From: Galbitalea soli
Lineage (GTDB): Bacteria; Actinomycetota; Actinomycetes; Actinomycetales; Microbacteriaceae
NCBI RefSeq assembly: GCF_010686725.1
Contig: NZ_JAAGWZ010000005.1
Location: 124,001 to 188,000 of the forward strand
Length of the DNA: 64,000 nucleotides
Reading direction: 5' to 3'
Shown here: positions 53,978 to 62,610 of the stretch, piece by piece
Layout of the letters: each line of letters opens with the position of its first letter
Numbering within the stretch: position 1 is the stretch's first letter
Program-made: the position numbers and the translations under genes
The notes under the pieces: model-generated
Told to the model about the DNA's origin: nothing
The model's database searches: none
The model's input: the letters and a program-made list of their open reading frames with translations, nothing else

Positions 53978-56347
53978 GTGCGCGACCTCCGCGTCGCGCG
54001 CGGGGCGCGCATCGCCGTCGAGAACATCAGCTTTCAACTGAGTCCCGGTGAGTTCGTCGGCCTGCTCGGCGAGAACGGGGCTGGCAAGTCCACGGTGCTG
54101 GAGGCGATCTGCGGCCTGCAGAGCAACAGCTCGGGGTCATCCCTGTCGTTCGGGCGACCGAGTGCGGCGGCCTTCGACGCCCGGCGCATCGGCGTGGTCT
54201 GGCAGCACCTCGGGCTGTGCGACAACCTCACCGCGGCGCAGAACGTGTTCCTCGGTCGGGAAGCCGGTCGCCCGCTGCTCGAGAGGCGACGGATGCGCCG
54301 CGCCACGCTCGACGCCCTCGCGCACCTGAACGCCGCCGAGATCGATCCGAACCGCGTCGTCTCCGAGCTCTCCGGCGGGCAACGGCAGATCATCGCGATC
54401 GCCCGCGCGCTGCTCAGCGATCCGCCGCTGATCCTGCTCGACGAGCCCACCTCCGCCCTCAGCCCCCGCGAGACGGAGTACGTCCTCGGCCTCCTGCGCG
54501 GCCTGTGCGAACAGGGGCGCGCGGTGCTTCTGGTCACCCACCAGGTCGACGAGATCATGCGCACCGCCGACCGGCTCATCGTGATGCGGCAGGGGCGGAT
54601 GGTCGCCGTGAGCTCGCCCGTCGGCCTCCAGCCGGGCGATGTGCTCGAACTCATGTCGGGCGTGGCCGTCGAGTCGGTGGCGCGGCAGAACCTCTCCCAG
54701 CTGAGCAGCCTGCTCGAACAGATGGCCGCGTCCAAGCCCTTCGCCTCGCTTCCGGCGATCGTCTCGGGCTACGCGGCCGCGGCCGATCAGCGCCAACTGA
54801 GCGTCCACCTCAAGGATGACCAGAAGGGCGTGCTCACCCTCGCCGCGAGCGTCTCGCTGCCGCGCGGCCTCCGCTCGCAGCTCGGCGCGTTCCCCCTCGC
54901 GCGCGACAACGCGATCGCGGAGGCGGCCCGCACCGGGCATCCCCAGGTGGTCGAGGACCTGAGCTCGGCGGGCGGCTTCGACCCGGTCGCGGGTGGCCCG
55001 ATGAGCATGTGGGCGGTTCCCATCCAGGGCAACGGCCATCTGTTCGGGGTGCTCTCCGGGTTCGCCGACGTGCCCGGGCGCCCCCGCGACGACCAGCTCC
55101 AGCTCGCGGGCCTCTACGCGGGCCTCGCGGCCTCCGCCATCGAGCGCGACGACATCCTCCGCCGCTACCAGCGTCGTAATCACGCGCTCGAGATCCTGCG
55201 CGAGCTGCGCGACGTGCTGGCCGACCCCGACGATCTGGATGTCCAGCAGGGGTTCCCCCGCGTGCTCCCCACCCTCCTCGACGGGCTCTCGGCGCGCGCG
55301 GTCGTGATCGCCGGCGACGACCGGGGTGCGGAGCAGCTGTCGGCGGAGTCGTCGCGCTTCGAGGTGAAGGCCGAGGCGGGCGACCCCGATGCGGCCGAGG
55401 AGCTCGTGCTCGCCGCGGAGTCGCACGAGTGGACTCCCGCGCGCTCGCGCGGCATCATCCCCGCGGACGAGGACTCGCTCCTCGTGCCCTTCGTCGCCCG
55501 CGATCGGCGGTACGTGCTCGCGGCGCGCTGGGATCAGCCGACCGAGTCGCTCGAACCGGAGACCCTCGAACTGCTCGAGGGCGCGGCCTGGTCGCTGCGT
55601 CTCGCGCTCGAACGCACGCTCGCCGAGGCGAGTCGGGCCGAGAGCGCCGCGGCGACCAGAACCGCCGACCTGCAGCGCGAGTTCATCTACCGGCTCAGCC
55701 ACGAGCTGCGCACGCCGCTCACCGCCATCCGCGGCTACGCCTCGAGCCTGCGCTCGACCGACGTGGAGTGGGACCGCGGCTCGCAAGAGCGGTTCCTCGG
55801 CGCGATCGCCGCGGAGGCGAGCCGCATGCAGCGGCTCGTCGGGGATCTGCTCGACATCGCGGCGATCGAGTCCGGGGGCATGACGATCCGGCCCGACTGG
55901 TGCGAGGTGGAGGCGGTGGTGAGCGCGGCCGTCGCCGTGTCGTCGCCCGACCCGGGCGACACGAGCGTGGAGGTGGAGCCGGGCATCCCGACCATCTGGG
56001 CCGACCACGACCGCATCGAGCAGGTGCTCGTGAACCTCCTCGACAACGCCTTCAAGCACGGCCGCGCGCCCATCAGCGTGCGGGTGCGGGTGGCGGGCGA
56101 GAGCGTGGTCTTCGATGTGATCGACTCGGGCTCGGGGATTCCGGCCGACCGCAGCGACGACGTGTTCGAGCCGTATGTGCGCCGCCCCGCCTCGCCCGGC
56201 GCGGGGCTGGGCCTCGCGATCTGCCGCAACATCGTGCTCGCGCACGGCGGTACGCTGTCGGCCGTCGCGGGCGCGCGCACCGGCCACGTGCGCCTCACGC
56301 TTCCGCTCTCAGCGGCCCCCAGCACTGAAGGAGAGCCCCATGTCTGA
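53978..56347 (+). CDS. ABC ATPase-GAF-histidine kinase fusion
   Basis: A 789-residue protein that joins two normally separate machines. Residues 1-225 are a sugar-importer-type ABC ATPase with intact Walker A GENGAGKST (31-39), Q-loop Gln76, signature LSGGQRQ (131-137), Walker B LILLDEP (151-157) and His188. Residues about 240-395 and 400-550 look like two GAF-type sensory regions. A helical linker leads to a histidine kinase: H-box FIYRLSHELRTPL (His575), N-box NLLDNAFKHG, G1 DSGSGIP (716-722), G2 GAGLGLA (741-747). No membrane segment is present, so it is cytosolic. It overlaps the response-regulator gene by 8 bases. The GTG lacks a ribosome site; the frame is open further upstream. Confidence 0.88.
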   Translation: MRDLRVARGARIAVENISFQLSPGEFVGLLGENGAGKSTVLEAICGLQSNSSGSSLSFGRPSAAAFDARRIGVVWQHLGLCDNLTAAQNVFLGREAGRPLLERRRMRRATLDALAHLNAAEIDPNRVVSELSGGQRQIIAIARALLSDPPLILLDEPTSALSPRETEYVLGLLRGLCEQGRAVLLVTHQVDEIMRTADRLIVMRQGRMVAVSSPVGLQPGDVLELMSGVAVESVARQNLSQLSSLLEQMAASKPFASLPAIVSGYAAAADQRQLSVHLKDDQKGVLTLAASVSLPRGLRSQLGAFPLARDNAIAEAARTGHPQVVEDLSSAGGFDPVAGGPMSMWAVPIQGNGHLFGVLSGFADVPGRPRDDQLQLAGLYAGLAASAIERDDILRRYQRRNHALEILRELRDVLADPDDLDVQQGFPRVLPTLLDGLSARAVVIAGDDRGAEQLSAESSRFEVKAEAGDPDAAEELVLAAESHEWTPARSRGIIPADEDSLLVPFVARDRRYVLAARWDQPTESLEPETLELLEGAAWSLRLALERTLAEASRAESAAATRTADLQREFIYRLSHELRTPLTAIRGYASSLRSTDVEWDRGSQERFLGAIAAEASRMQRLVGDLLDIAAIESGGMTIRPDWCEVEAVVSAAVAVSSPDPGDTSVEVEPGIPTIWADHDRIEQVLVNLLDNAFKHGRAPISVRVRVAGESVVFDVIDSGSGIPADRSDDVFEPYVRRPASPGAGLGLAICRNIVLAHGGTLSAVAGARTGHVRLTLPLSAAPSTEGEPHV

Positions 56348-57038
56348 TCAGACCTCCGTGCTCCTGGTCGAGGATGATCGCAACATCGTCGACCTCGTGC
56401 AGTCCAACCTGCTCATCCGCGGCTACCGCGTCTACGTCTCCCGCGACGGTCGCGACGTCATGGAGCTCGTCGACGACATGCAGCCCGACCTCGCCCTCGT
56501 CGACCTCATGCTGCCCGCGGCCGACGGCTTCGAGGTGTGCCGGAAGATCCGCGAGAAGGGCTCGATGGGCATCATCGTGCTCTCGGCGCGCGGGGCGGAG
56601 ACCGACAAGGTGCGCGCCCTCAACCTGGGCGCCGACGACTACCTCACCAAGCCCTTCGGCGTGGACGAGCTGCTCGCCCGCATCAACGCGACGCTGCGCC
56701 GCAGCCGCCCGCCGGAGTCGGCCCCCGATGCGAGCGAGCCGCCGCTCCAGATCGGCAGCGTGCGGATCGACTTCGACGCCAAGTCGGTCACGCGGGCGGG
56801 GGAGCGCGTGAAGCTCACGCCCACCGAGTACGCGCTGCTCGCCGAGCTGGCGCGCGGCCGCGGCAAGGTGCTCTCGCACTCGGTGCTGCTGCACAAGGTC
56901 TGGGGCGTGGGGTACGCCACGAACACCGAGTACGTGCGCGTGTACGTGGGCCGCCTGCGCGCGAAGCTGGAGGAGCCGGGGGACCCGCCGCTCATCGTCA
57001 CCGAGCCGCGCACGGGCTACCGGATGCTCGCCGACTGA
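56340..57038 (+). CDS. OmpR/PhoB-type response regulator
   Basis: A 232-residue regulator. The receiver has acidic residues at 11-13, the phosphoacceptor Asp55 in LALVDLMLP, Ser82 and Lys104 in YLTKPF. A winged-helix effector domain (about 138-230) ends VYVGRLRAKLEEPGDPPLIV and TGYRMLAD. The ATG overlaps the kinase stop by 8 bases, so the two are a matched pair. A phased direct repeat downstream, in front of the permease gene, is the expected target. Confidence 0.92.
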   Translation: MSDQTSVLLVEDDRNIVDLVQSNLLIRGYRVYVSRDGRDVMELVDDMQPDLALVDLMLPAADGFEVCRKIREKGSMGIIVLSARGAETDKVRALNLGADDYLTKPFGVDELLARINATLRRSRPPESAPDASEPPLQIGSVRIDFDAKSVTRAGERVKLTPTEYALLAELARGRGKVLSHSVLLHKVWGVGYATNTEYVRVYVGRLRAKLEEPGDPPLIVTEPRTGYRMLAD

Positions 57039-57072
57039 GTATTGCGGGCTTGTTGCTGCCTTTGCTCCCAAT

Positions 57073-57088
57073 GTTTACGACCCGTTTA
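57073..57088 (+). promoter_or_regulatory. Direct-repeat box, candidate response-regulator site
   Basis: GTTTA occurs at 57073-57077 and 57084-57088, an 11-base period, in the only gap between regulator and permease. OmpR/PhoB-family proteins bind head-to-tail repeats of this phase. The box lies where a -35 element would be. Confidence 0.5.
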
Positions 57089-57100
57089 TGGGCACGCTCC

Positions 57101-57106
57101 TAGCAT
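57101..57106 (+). promoter_or_regulatory. -10 box for the RbsC/B/A-type operon
   Basis: TAGCAT lies 12 bases after the GTTTA direct repeat and has no consensus -35 box, as expected for a promoter that needs an activator. The GTG of the permease is about 75 bases downstream. Confidence 0.4.
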
Positions 57107-57181
57107 CGTCAGCACAGACGTCGTGGGCGCCGCTGATCACCAGGGTCGCTGAGCGCTCACCACACGGACCAAGGATGTGAC

Positions 57182-58201
57182 GTGAACCTCAGGCGCTTCA
57201 GATGGCCAGACGAGACGGGGATCTTCGTCGTACTGCTCATCGTGCTCGGCGTATTCGCCGCCCTCTCCGAGTCGTTCCGCTCGGCTTCGAACGGTGGCAT
57301 TCTGCTGCTCAACGGATCGGTCGTCGGGTTCCTCGCCCTCGGTCAGACCTTCGTGCTCCTCACCGGGGGAATCGACCTCTCCACCGGCGCGATGATCGCC
57401 ACGACGGGCGTGCTCGCCCCGATCATGCTCAAGGCGGGGATCCCCTGGCCCATCGCCGCGCTGCTCACCCTGGGCATCGGTGCCGGGGCCGGCGCGATCA
57501 GCGGCATCGTCGTGCACTACGTCAAGGTGCCACCGTTCATCGCCACCTTCGCGGCGCAGGGCGTGCTCTCCTCGATTCCGCTCATCATCACGGGCGCGAA
57601 CTCCGTCACGGTCACCGACCAGGGCTTCGCCTTCATCGGTCAGGGCTACCTCGCCGGCATCCCGGTCCCCGTCGTGCTCCTCATCCTCGCCGCCATCCTC
57701 GGCGCGCTGTTCCTCCGCTGGACCAAGGCGGGCGTGCACCTCTACGCCGTCGGTGGCAACCGGGCGGCCGCTCGGCTCGCGGGCGTCAACATCGCGAGAA
57801 CGACCATCCTCGCGTATGCCCTGAGCGGCATGTGCGGCGCGTTCGGTGGGCTCATCGCCACCTCGCGGCTCATGGTCGGCTTCCCCAACACGGGTCTCGG
57901 CAACGAGCTCTTCTTCTCCATCGCGGCGGCAGTGGTCGGCGGTGTGAGCCTCTTCGGCGGCATCGGCTCCATTCCCGGCGCGATGATCGGCGCGGTGCTC
58001 ATCGCCACCGTCAGCGACGGCATGAACGTCACCAACGTGAACAGCTACTGGCAGCCGCTCGTCATCGGCGTGATCATCCTGCTCGGTGTCGCCATCGACA
58101 CCTACCGGCGCTCGCGACGTGGCAATCCGATCCGCCTCTCGCGCTGGAACGCCATCAGATCGGGCAGGCGCGCCGCCGTCGGCACCCCCGCCAAATCCTA
58201 G
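57182..58201 (+). CDS. Sugar ABC importer permease, RbsC-like (CUT2)
   Basis: Membrane channel subunit of 339 residues with 8-10 predicted segments. The CUT2 signature is clear: ALGQTFVLLTGGIDLSTGAM, VHYVKVPPFIATFAAQGV, LYAVGGNRAAARLAGV and VVGGVSLFGGIGSIPGAMIG. The start is GTG, after AAGGATGTGAC. It follows the two-component genes after 143 bases and precedes the binding protein and ATPase genes. The transported sugar is not evident. Confidence 0.9.
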   Translation: MNLRRFRWPDETGIFVVLLIVLGVFAALSESFRSASNGGILLLNGSVVGFLALGQTFVLLTGGIDLSTGAMIATTGVLAPIMLKAGIPWPIAALLTLGIGAGAGAISGIVVHYVKVPPFIATFAAQGVLSSIPLIITGANSVTVTDQGFAFIGQGYLAGIPVPVVLLILAAILGALFLRWTKAGVHLYAVGGNRAAARLAGVNIARTTILAYALSGMCGAFGGLIATSRLMVGFPNTGLGNELFFSIAAAVVGGVSLFGGIGSIPGAMIGAVLIATVSDGMNVTNVNSYWQPLVIGVIILLGVAIDTYRRSRRGNPIRLSRWNAIRSGRRAAVGTPAKS

Positions 58202-58256
58202 GAAGGGCCTCCGCCCTCTCCTCCCTAGACGTGCCGCGCCACCACGGCGGCACAGC

Positions 58257-58276
58257 GGGCGCGCCCTCGCGCGCCC
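58257..58276 (+). other. Intercistronic stem-loop between permease and binding-protein genes
   Basis: GGGCGCG (58257-58263) and CGCGCCC (58270-58276) form a perfect 7-base stem with a 6-base loop in the 123-base gap. Such hairpins often stabilise the downstream mRNA so that binding protein is made in excess; alternatively it may be a partial terminator. Confidence 0.45.
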
Positions 58277-58324
58277 GGGCATCACAGAAATGCACCATCA
58301 CCACCACAGAAAGTAGAGGCAAAC

Positions 58325-59332
58325 ATGATGCTACGAAGAAGTGCAGTCATCGTTGCGGTCGCCGCAGCGGGGCTGCTGCTGGCGGGCTGTTCCGGCCCGG
58401 GAGCCAGTACCGGCTCCGGGGGCGCCAGCGGCGGGGCATCCGCCCTCCCGGCCAACTGCAAGTCCGACAAGCCGACCCTCGCGGTCTCCCTGCCCAACAC
58501 GGTCAACCCGTACTACGTCGCGATGCGCCAGAGCTTCATCGACAACGGTGCGAAGGCCGGCTTCACCGTCAAGGTCGCCATCGCCAACGACAGCGACTCG
58601 AGCCAGCTCGCTCAGGTGCAGTCCTTCATCCAGCAGAACGTCTGCGTCGTCGCGCTCAACCCGGTCACCTCGGGCCCGGGCGCCGCCGAGGTCAACCTGC
58701 TCACCAAGGCCCACATCCCGGTCTTCACCGTCAACATCGACGCCGACCGCGACCAGGTCAAGTCGGGTGGCGGCAGCATCGTCGAGTACGTCGGTGCCGA
58801 CCAGAAGGAGGGCGGCAAGGTCATGGCCGACGCCGCGCTCGAAGACCTCGGCTCCAAGCCCGCGGTCGTCGGCATCGCCGGCGAGCCCAACGAGACGGTC
58901 ACGGTCGACCGCGACAAGGCCTTCGAGGCCGAGATCACGGCGAAGTCGAGCACCTCGAAGGTCGTCGCGAGCGTCGACACGAAGGTCGACCCGCAGGTGA
59001 GCCTCCAGGTCGTGACCGAGATGCTCCAGGGCCACCCCGAGATCAACACCGTCTTCGCCGACACCGGGCCCGCCGCGGTCGGCTCGATCCAGGCGATCAA
59101 GCAGCTCGGCCTCAGCGGCAAGGTGACGCTCTACGCGTTCTGCGCCGCCAACACCAAGCTCGACAGCGTGCTCTACCGCGGCTGCGCCGCGCAGCAGCCC
59201 TCGCTGTACGCCCAGATCGTGGCCGACAACGCCGCCAAGTTCATCAAGGGCGAGACGGTTCCCGAGATGGTGTTCCAGCCGGTGAAGGTGTTCACGGAGG
59301 GCCAGCAGCCCGCCGAGGACGAACTCGGTTGA
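58325..59332 (+). CDS. Sugar-binding lipoprotein, RbsB-like (CUT2)
   Basis: A 335-residue extracellular binding protein. The signal peptide ends in lipobox LLLAGC (Cys22), followed by a Gly/Ser linker. The mature protein has the type I periplasmic-binding fold of RbsB/XylF: LAVSLPNTVNPYYVAMRQSF, VCVVALNPVTSGPGA, PVFTVNIDAD, GIAGEPNETVTVDR and NTVFADTGPAAVGSIQAIKQ. Four cysteines in the mature part beyond the lipid cysteine could form disulfides. Ligand is unknown. Confidence 0.9.
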   Translation: MMLRRSAVIVAVAAAGLLLAGCSGPGASTGSGGASGGASALPANCKSDKPTLAVSLPNTVNPYYVAMRQSFIDNGAKAGFTVKVAIANDSDSSQLAQVQSFIQQNVCVVALNPVTSGPGAAEVNLLTKAHIPVFTVNIDADRDQVKSGGGSIVEYVGADQKEGGKVMADAALEDLGSKPAVVGIAGEPNETVTVDRDKAFEAEITAKSSTSKVVASVDTKVDPQVSLQVVTEMLQGHPEINTVFADTGPAAVGSIQAIKQLGLSGKVTLYAFCAANTKLDSVLYRGCAAQQPSLYAQIVADNAAKFIKGETVPEMVFQPVKVFTEGQQPAEDELG

Positions 59333-59365
59333 TTCACCGCTGACACGAGGAGAAGGAAGAGAAGG

Positions 59366-60886
59366 ATGACCGGCGAACTGGCCGCCCGCGCCCTCAGCAG
59401 GCGCTACGGCAACACCCTCGCACTCGACGGCGTCGACGCCACCATTCGACGCGGTGAAGTGCACGGCCTCATGGGCCACAACGGGGCCGGAAAGTCGACC
59501 CTCCTCCGCCTCCTCACCGGTGCCGACCGGCCGGACTCCGGCGCCATCACCATCGATGGCTCCGAAGTCCGGCTGGCCCGGCCCGCCGACGCCCACGCCG
59601 CGGGGATCATCGCGGTGTACCAAGAGCTCTCGCTCATCGAGAACCTCACGGTCTCAGAGAACCTGTTCCTCGCCGGCGAGCTCACCACCGCGGGTCGCCT
59701 CGATCGGGCGGCCATGAACCGGGTGGCGGATGACCTGCTCGCCAAGTACCGCATCGACGCCACCGCGACCACCGTGCTCCGCGACCTGCCGGTGGCCAGT
59801 CGCCAGCTGATCGAGGTCGCCTCGGCGCTGCGCCGCAACGTCAAATACCTCCTCCTCGACGAGCCGACCACCGCGCTGTCGCCGACGCAGATCGAGGAGC
59901 TCCTGCAACAGCTGAAGCGCATCGCCACCGAGGAGAACGTCGGCGTCGTGCTCGTCGACCATCGGCTCGACGAGGTGTTCTCCGTCGCCGACCGCATCAC
60001 CGCCCTCACCGATGGGCGCGTGCTCCTGAGCGGCTCGACGGCGCAGGTCACCCGCGCAGACGTCGAGCGCGCGATCATCGGCCACGAGAGCGAGCCGACC
60101 GCGCGCGCCGCCCGCTCGGCGGCTCCCGCGTCGACGGGCGAGACCCTCCTCAGCGTTCGCGACATCCGCTCCGCGCGACTTCGCGGCGTGAGCCTGGAGG
60201 CGAGCGCGGGCCGGGTGCTCGGCATCTACGGTCTCGTCGGGTCGGGGCGCAGCCGGGTGCTGCGCGCGATCTTCGGCGAGGAGAGACTGAGCGGCGGGGA
60301 GATGGTGCTGGGCGGTCATCCCTACGCACCGGCATCGCCCGCCGACGCGATCCGTTCCGGTATCGCCTTCGTCAGCGAGGAGAGGAAGTCGGACGGGTTC
60401 ATCCCCGAGTTCCACCCTCGCGAGAACGTCACGCTTCCCGTGCTGGACCGGTTCCAGTCCGCCGGCATCCTCCGCCTGGGAAGGGCGCGCGCGGCCGCAG
60501 AGGAGGCACTCGGCCGCGTGCGCATCCACGGGGATCTGCAGCAACCGATCGCCCGGCTGTCCGGGGGCAACCAGCAGAAGGTGCTGCTCAGCCGGGCGAT
60601 GCTGCAGAGTCCGCGCGTGCTCCTCCTGGATGAGCCCACGAAGGGCATCGACATCGGCACGAAGGCTGAGATCCACGACCTCATTCGCGAGCTCGCGCAC
60701 GGCGGTGACCGGGCGGTCGTGCTCGTGTCGACGGAGGAGGAGGAACTGCTCGGGGTCGCGGACGACATTCTGGTCATCCGCAACGGGCGGTCGGCGGGGC
60801 GCCTGCACCGCGCGGAGGATCTGACCGTCGCCGAGCTGCGGCGGCTGGCGCTGGAGTCACCGGAAGCGGCGCTCGCCGGGGTGTAG
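59366..60886 (+). CDS. Sugar ABC importer ATPase, RbsA/MglA-like (CUT2)
   Basis: A 506-residue tandem ATPase. The first domain has Walker A GHNGAGKST, Q-loop YQELSLIENLTV, Walker B KYLLLDEPTTAL and HRLDE; its signature region reads LPVASRQ, a strong departure from LSxGxxQ. The second has the degenerate Walker A GLVGSGRSR usual in this family, an intact signature LSGGNQQKV and Walker B VLLLDEPTKG. One composite ATP site should therefore be active. It completes the importer with the RbsC- and RbsB-like proteins. Confidence 0.9.
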   Translation: MTGELAARALSRRYGNTLALDGVDATIRRGEVHGLMGHNGAGKSTLLRLLTGADRPDSGAITIDGSEVRLARPADAHAAGIIAVYQELSLIENLTVSENLFLAGELTTAGRLDRAAMNRVADDLLAKYRIDATATTVLRDLPVASRQLIEVASALRRNVKYLLLDEPTTALSPTQIEELLQQLKRIATEENVGVVLVDHRLDEVFSVADRITALTDGRVLLSGSTAQVTRADVERAIIGHESEPTARAARSAAPASTGETLLSVRDIRSARLRGVSLEASAGRVLGIYGLVGSGRSRVLRAIFGEERLSGGEMVLGGHPYAPASPADAIRSGIAFVSEERKSDGFIPEFHPRENVTLPVLDRFQSAGILRLGRARAAAEEALGRVRIHGDLQQPIARLSGGNQQKVLLSRAMLQSPRVLLLDEPTKGIDIGTKAEIHDLIRELAHGGDRAVVLVSTEEEELLGVADDILVIRNGRSAGRLHRAEDLTVAELRRLALESPEAALAGV

Positions 60887-60949
60887 CAGAATTGTGGGGG
60901 CGGCCGTTGTCGCCGCCACCCACACTCCCCGAACCACGAAGGTGCCCCC

Positions 60950-61360
60950 ATGAGCAGCCAGCCCATCGAGCTCTCCGACGCCGAACTGCGCGAGCGGCTC
61001 ACGCCCGCCGAGTACGCGGTACTGCGCGAGGCCGACACGGAGCGCCCGTGGACGGGCGAGCTGCTCGACGAGGAGCGCGCCGGGCTCTACACCTGCAAGG
61101 CCTGCGGTAACGAGCTATTCGCGGCGGGCACCAAGTTCGACTCCGGCTGCGGCTGGCCCAGCTTTTACGAGTCGGTCAACCCCGAGGCCGTCACGCTGCT
61201 GCCCGACCTCAGCCTCGGCATCGAGCGCACCGAGGTGCGCTGCGCGCGCTGCGACTCGCACCTCGGGCACGTCTTCCCCGACGGCGTGGGCACGCCGACC
61301 GGCGACCGCTACTGCATGAACTCGCTCGCGCTGAACTTCACGGCCGACGACGAGGCCTGA
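60950..61360 (+). CDS. msrB: Peptide methionine-R-sulfoxide reductase MsrB
   Basis: Repairs oxidised methionine in proteins. The 136-residue protein has zinc cysteines 49/52 (CKAC) and 98/101 (CARC), substrate motif GCGWPSFYE, and catalytic Cys122 in RYCMNSLAL. Resolving cysteine in the usual position is not obvious, so another reductant may recycle it. Single gene. Confidence 0.94.
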   Translation: MSSQPIELSDAELRERLTPAEYAVLREADTERPWTGELLDEERAGLYTCKACGNELFAAGTKFDSGCGWPSFYESVNPEAVTLLPDLSLGIERTEVRCARCDSHLGHVFPDGVGTPTGDRYCMNSLALNFTADDEA

Positions 61361-61433
61361 GTAGAGGGCTCGCTCGCCCTCCGCATCGGCCCCCTTGGCG
61401 CGCACCGGCCCGAGTTGCGGGCCCGCGAGCTGC

Positions 61434-62486
61434 TCAGGCGGGCACCGGGACGGTCGCGACGACGCTGTGCTCCGGGTGCAGCTGGAACACGATCCGCGCG
61501 GGGATATCGCCGGCGAGCACCTGCGTCACCGCGTTGTTGACCTCCTCGAGATCCCTGAACTGGGCGATCACGCGGGTGCGGCCCGCCGCGTGCAGGGCGA
61601 AGACCTCCGCGAGGTCCTGGCGCGTGCCCACGATAGAGCCGATGATCGAGATGCCCTTCAGCACGGTGTCGAAGATCGGGATGCTCATCGTGCCGTCCGC
61701 GGGCAGCGCCACGCACACGAGCCGACCCCCGCGCCGCAGCGAGGCGAAGGCCTGCTCGAACACGCGGGGTGACGCCGCGAGCACGATCGCCACATCCGCG
61801 CCGCCCAGGTCCTGGATGGCGACCGCCGGGTCGACCTCCCTCGCGTTGATCACGAAGCCGGCGCCGAGCGAGCGCGCCAACTCGAGCTTCTCGTGCTCGA
61901 CGTCGACGGCGACGACGCTCGCGCCCATGATCTCGGCGTACTGGATGGCGAGGTGACCGAGCCCGCCCACGCCGAAGACGGCGACGCGCTCCGTCGGCTG
62001 CACGTGCGCCACCTTGAGCGCCTTGTAGGTGGTCACGCCCGCGCAGGTGAGGGGAGCGGCATCCAGCGGGCTGACCCCGGCCGGCACCGGCACGACGAAG
62101 CGCGCGCTCGCGACCGCGTACTCGGCGAACGCGCCATCGACCGAGTAGCCGCTGTTGTGCTGGCGCTCGCACAGCGTCTCGCGTCCGTCGATGCAGTACT
62201 GGCACTCGCCGCAGGCGTAGCCGAGCCACGGGATGGCGACGCGCTCGCCGAGCACGCGCCCGGTCACCCCGTCGCCCAGCTTCTCGATGATGCCGACGCC
62301 CTCGTGACCCGGCACGAAGGGGAGTGACGGCTTCACCGGCCAGTCGCCGTGGGCGGCGTGGATGTCGGTGTGGCAGAGTCCGCAGGTCTCGATCCGCACG
62401 AGCACTTCGCCCGGCCCGGGAGCGGGGATATCTCGGTCGACGATGGTGAGAGGGGCGTCGAAACGGGTGACGAGCGCAGCTCGCAT
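61434..62486 (-). CDS. Zinc-dependent alcohol dehydrogenase, AdhP-like
   Basis: A 350-residue NAD(P)-dependent medium-chain dehydrogenase. Catalytic zinc ligands are Cys38 (CGLCHTD) and His61-Glu62 (GHEGVG); structural zinc cysteines are 92, 95, 98 and 106. The nucleotide-binding fold is FGVGGLGHLAIQYAE. The start MRAALVTRFDAPL has AAGGAGA upstream. It most resembles AdhP-type ethanol/propanol dehydrogenases; the physiological alcohol is unknown. Confidence 0.9.
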   Translation of the reverse strand: MRAALVTRFDAPLTIVDRDIPAPGPGEVLVRIETCGLCHTDIHAAHGDWPVKPSLPFVPGHEGVGIIEKLGDGVTGRVLGERVAIPWLGYACGECQYCIDGRETLCERQHNSGYSVDGAFAEYAVASARFVVPVPAGVSPLDAAPLTCAGVTTYKALKVAHVQPTERVAVFGVGGLGHLAIQYAEIMGASVVAVDVEHEKLELARSLGAGFVINAREVDPAVAIQDLGGADVAIVLAASPRVFEQAFASLRRGGRLVCVALPADGTMSIPIFDTVLKGISIIGSIVGTRQDLAEVFALHAAGRTRVIAQFRDLEEVNNAVTQVLAGDIPARIVFQLHPEHSVVATVPVPA

Positions 62487-62610
62487 GGTGTTCTCCTTCG
62501 GTGATGGGGGTCGCGGAGAGTGCTCCCACTCTCGCGACCTCCCGCGACACGCGTCAGAGTCGAAGGTCCCCCTGTTTGCACCCGCCACTCGCGCCCCTCA
62601 GGATGGACAC

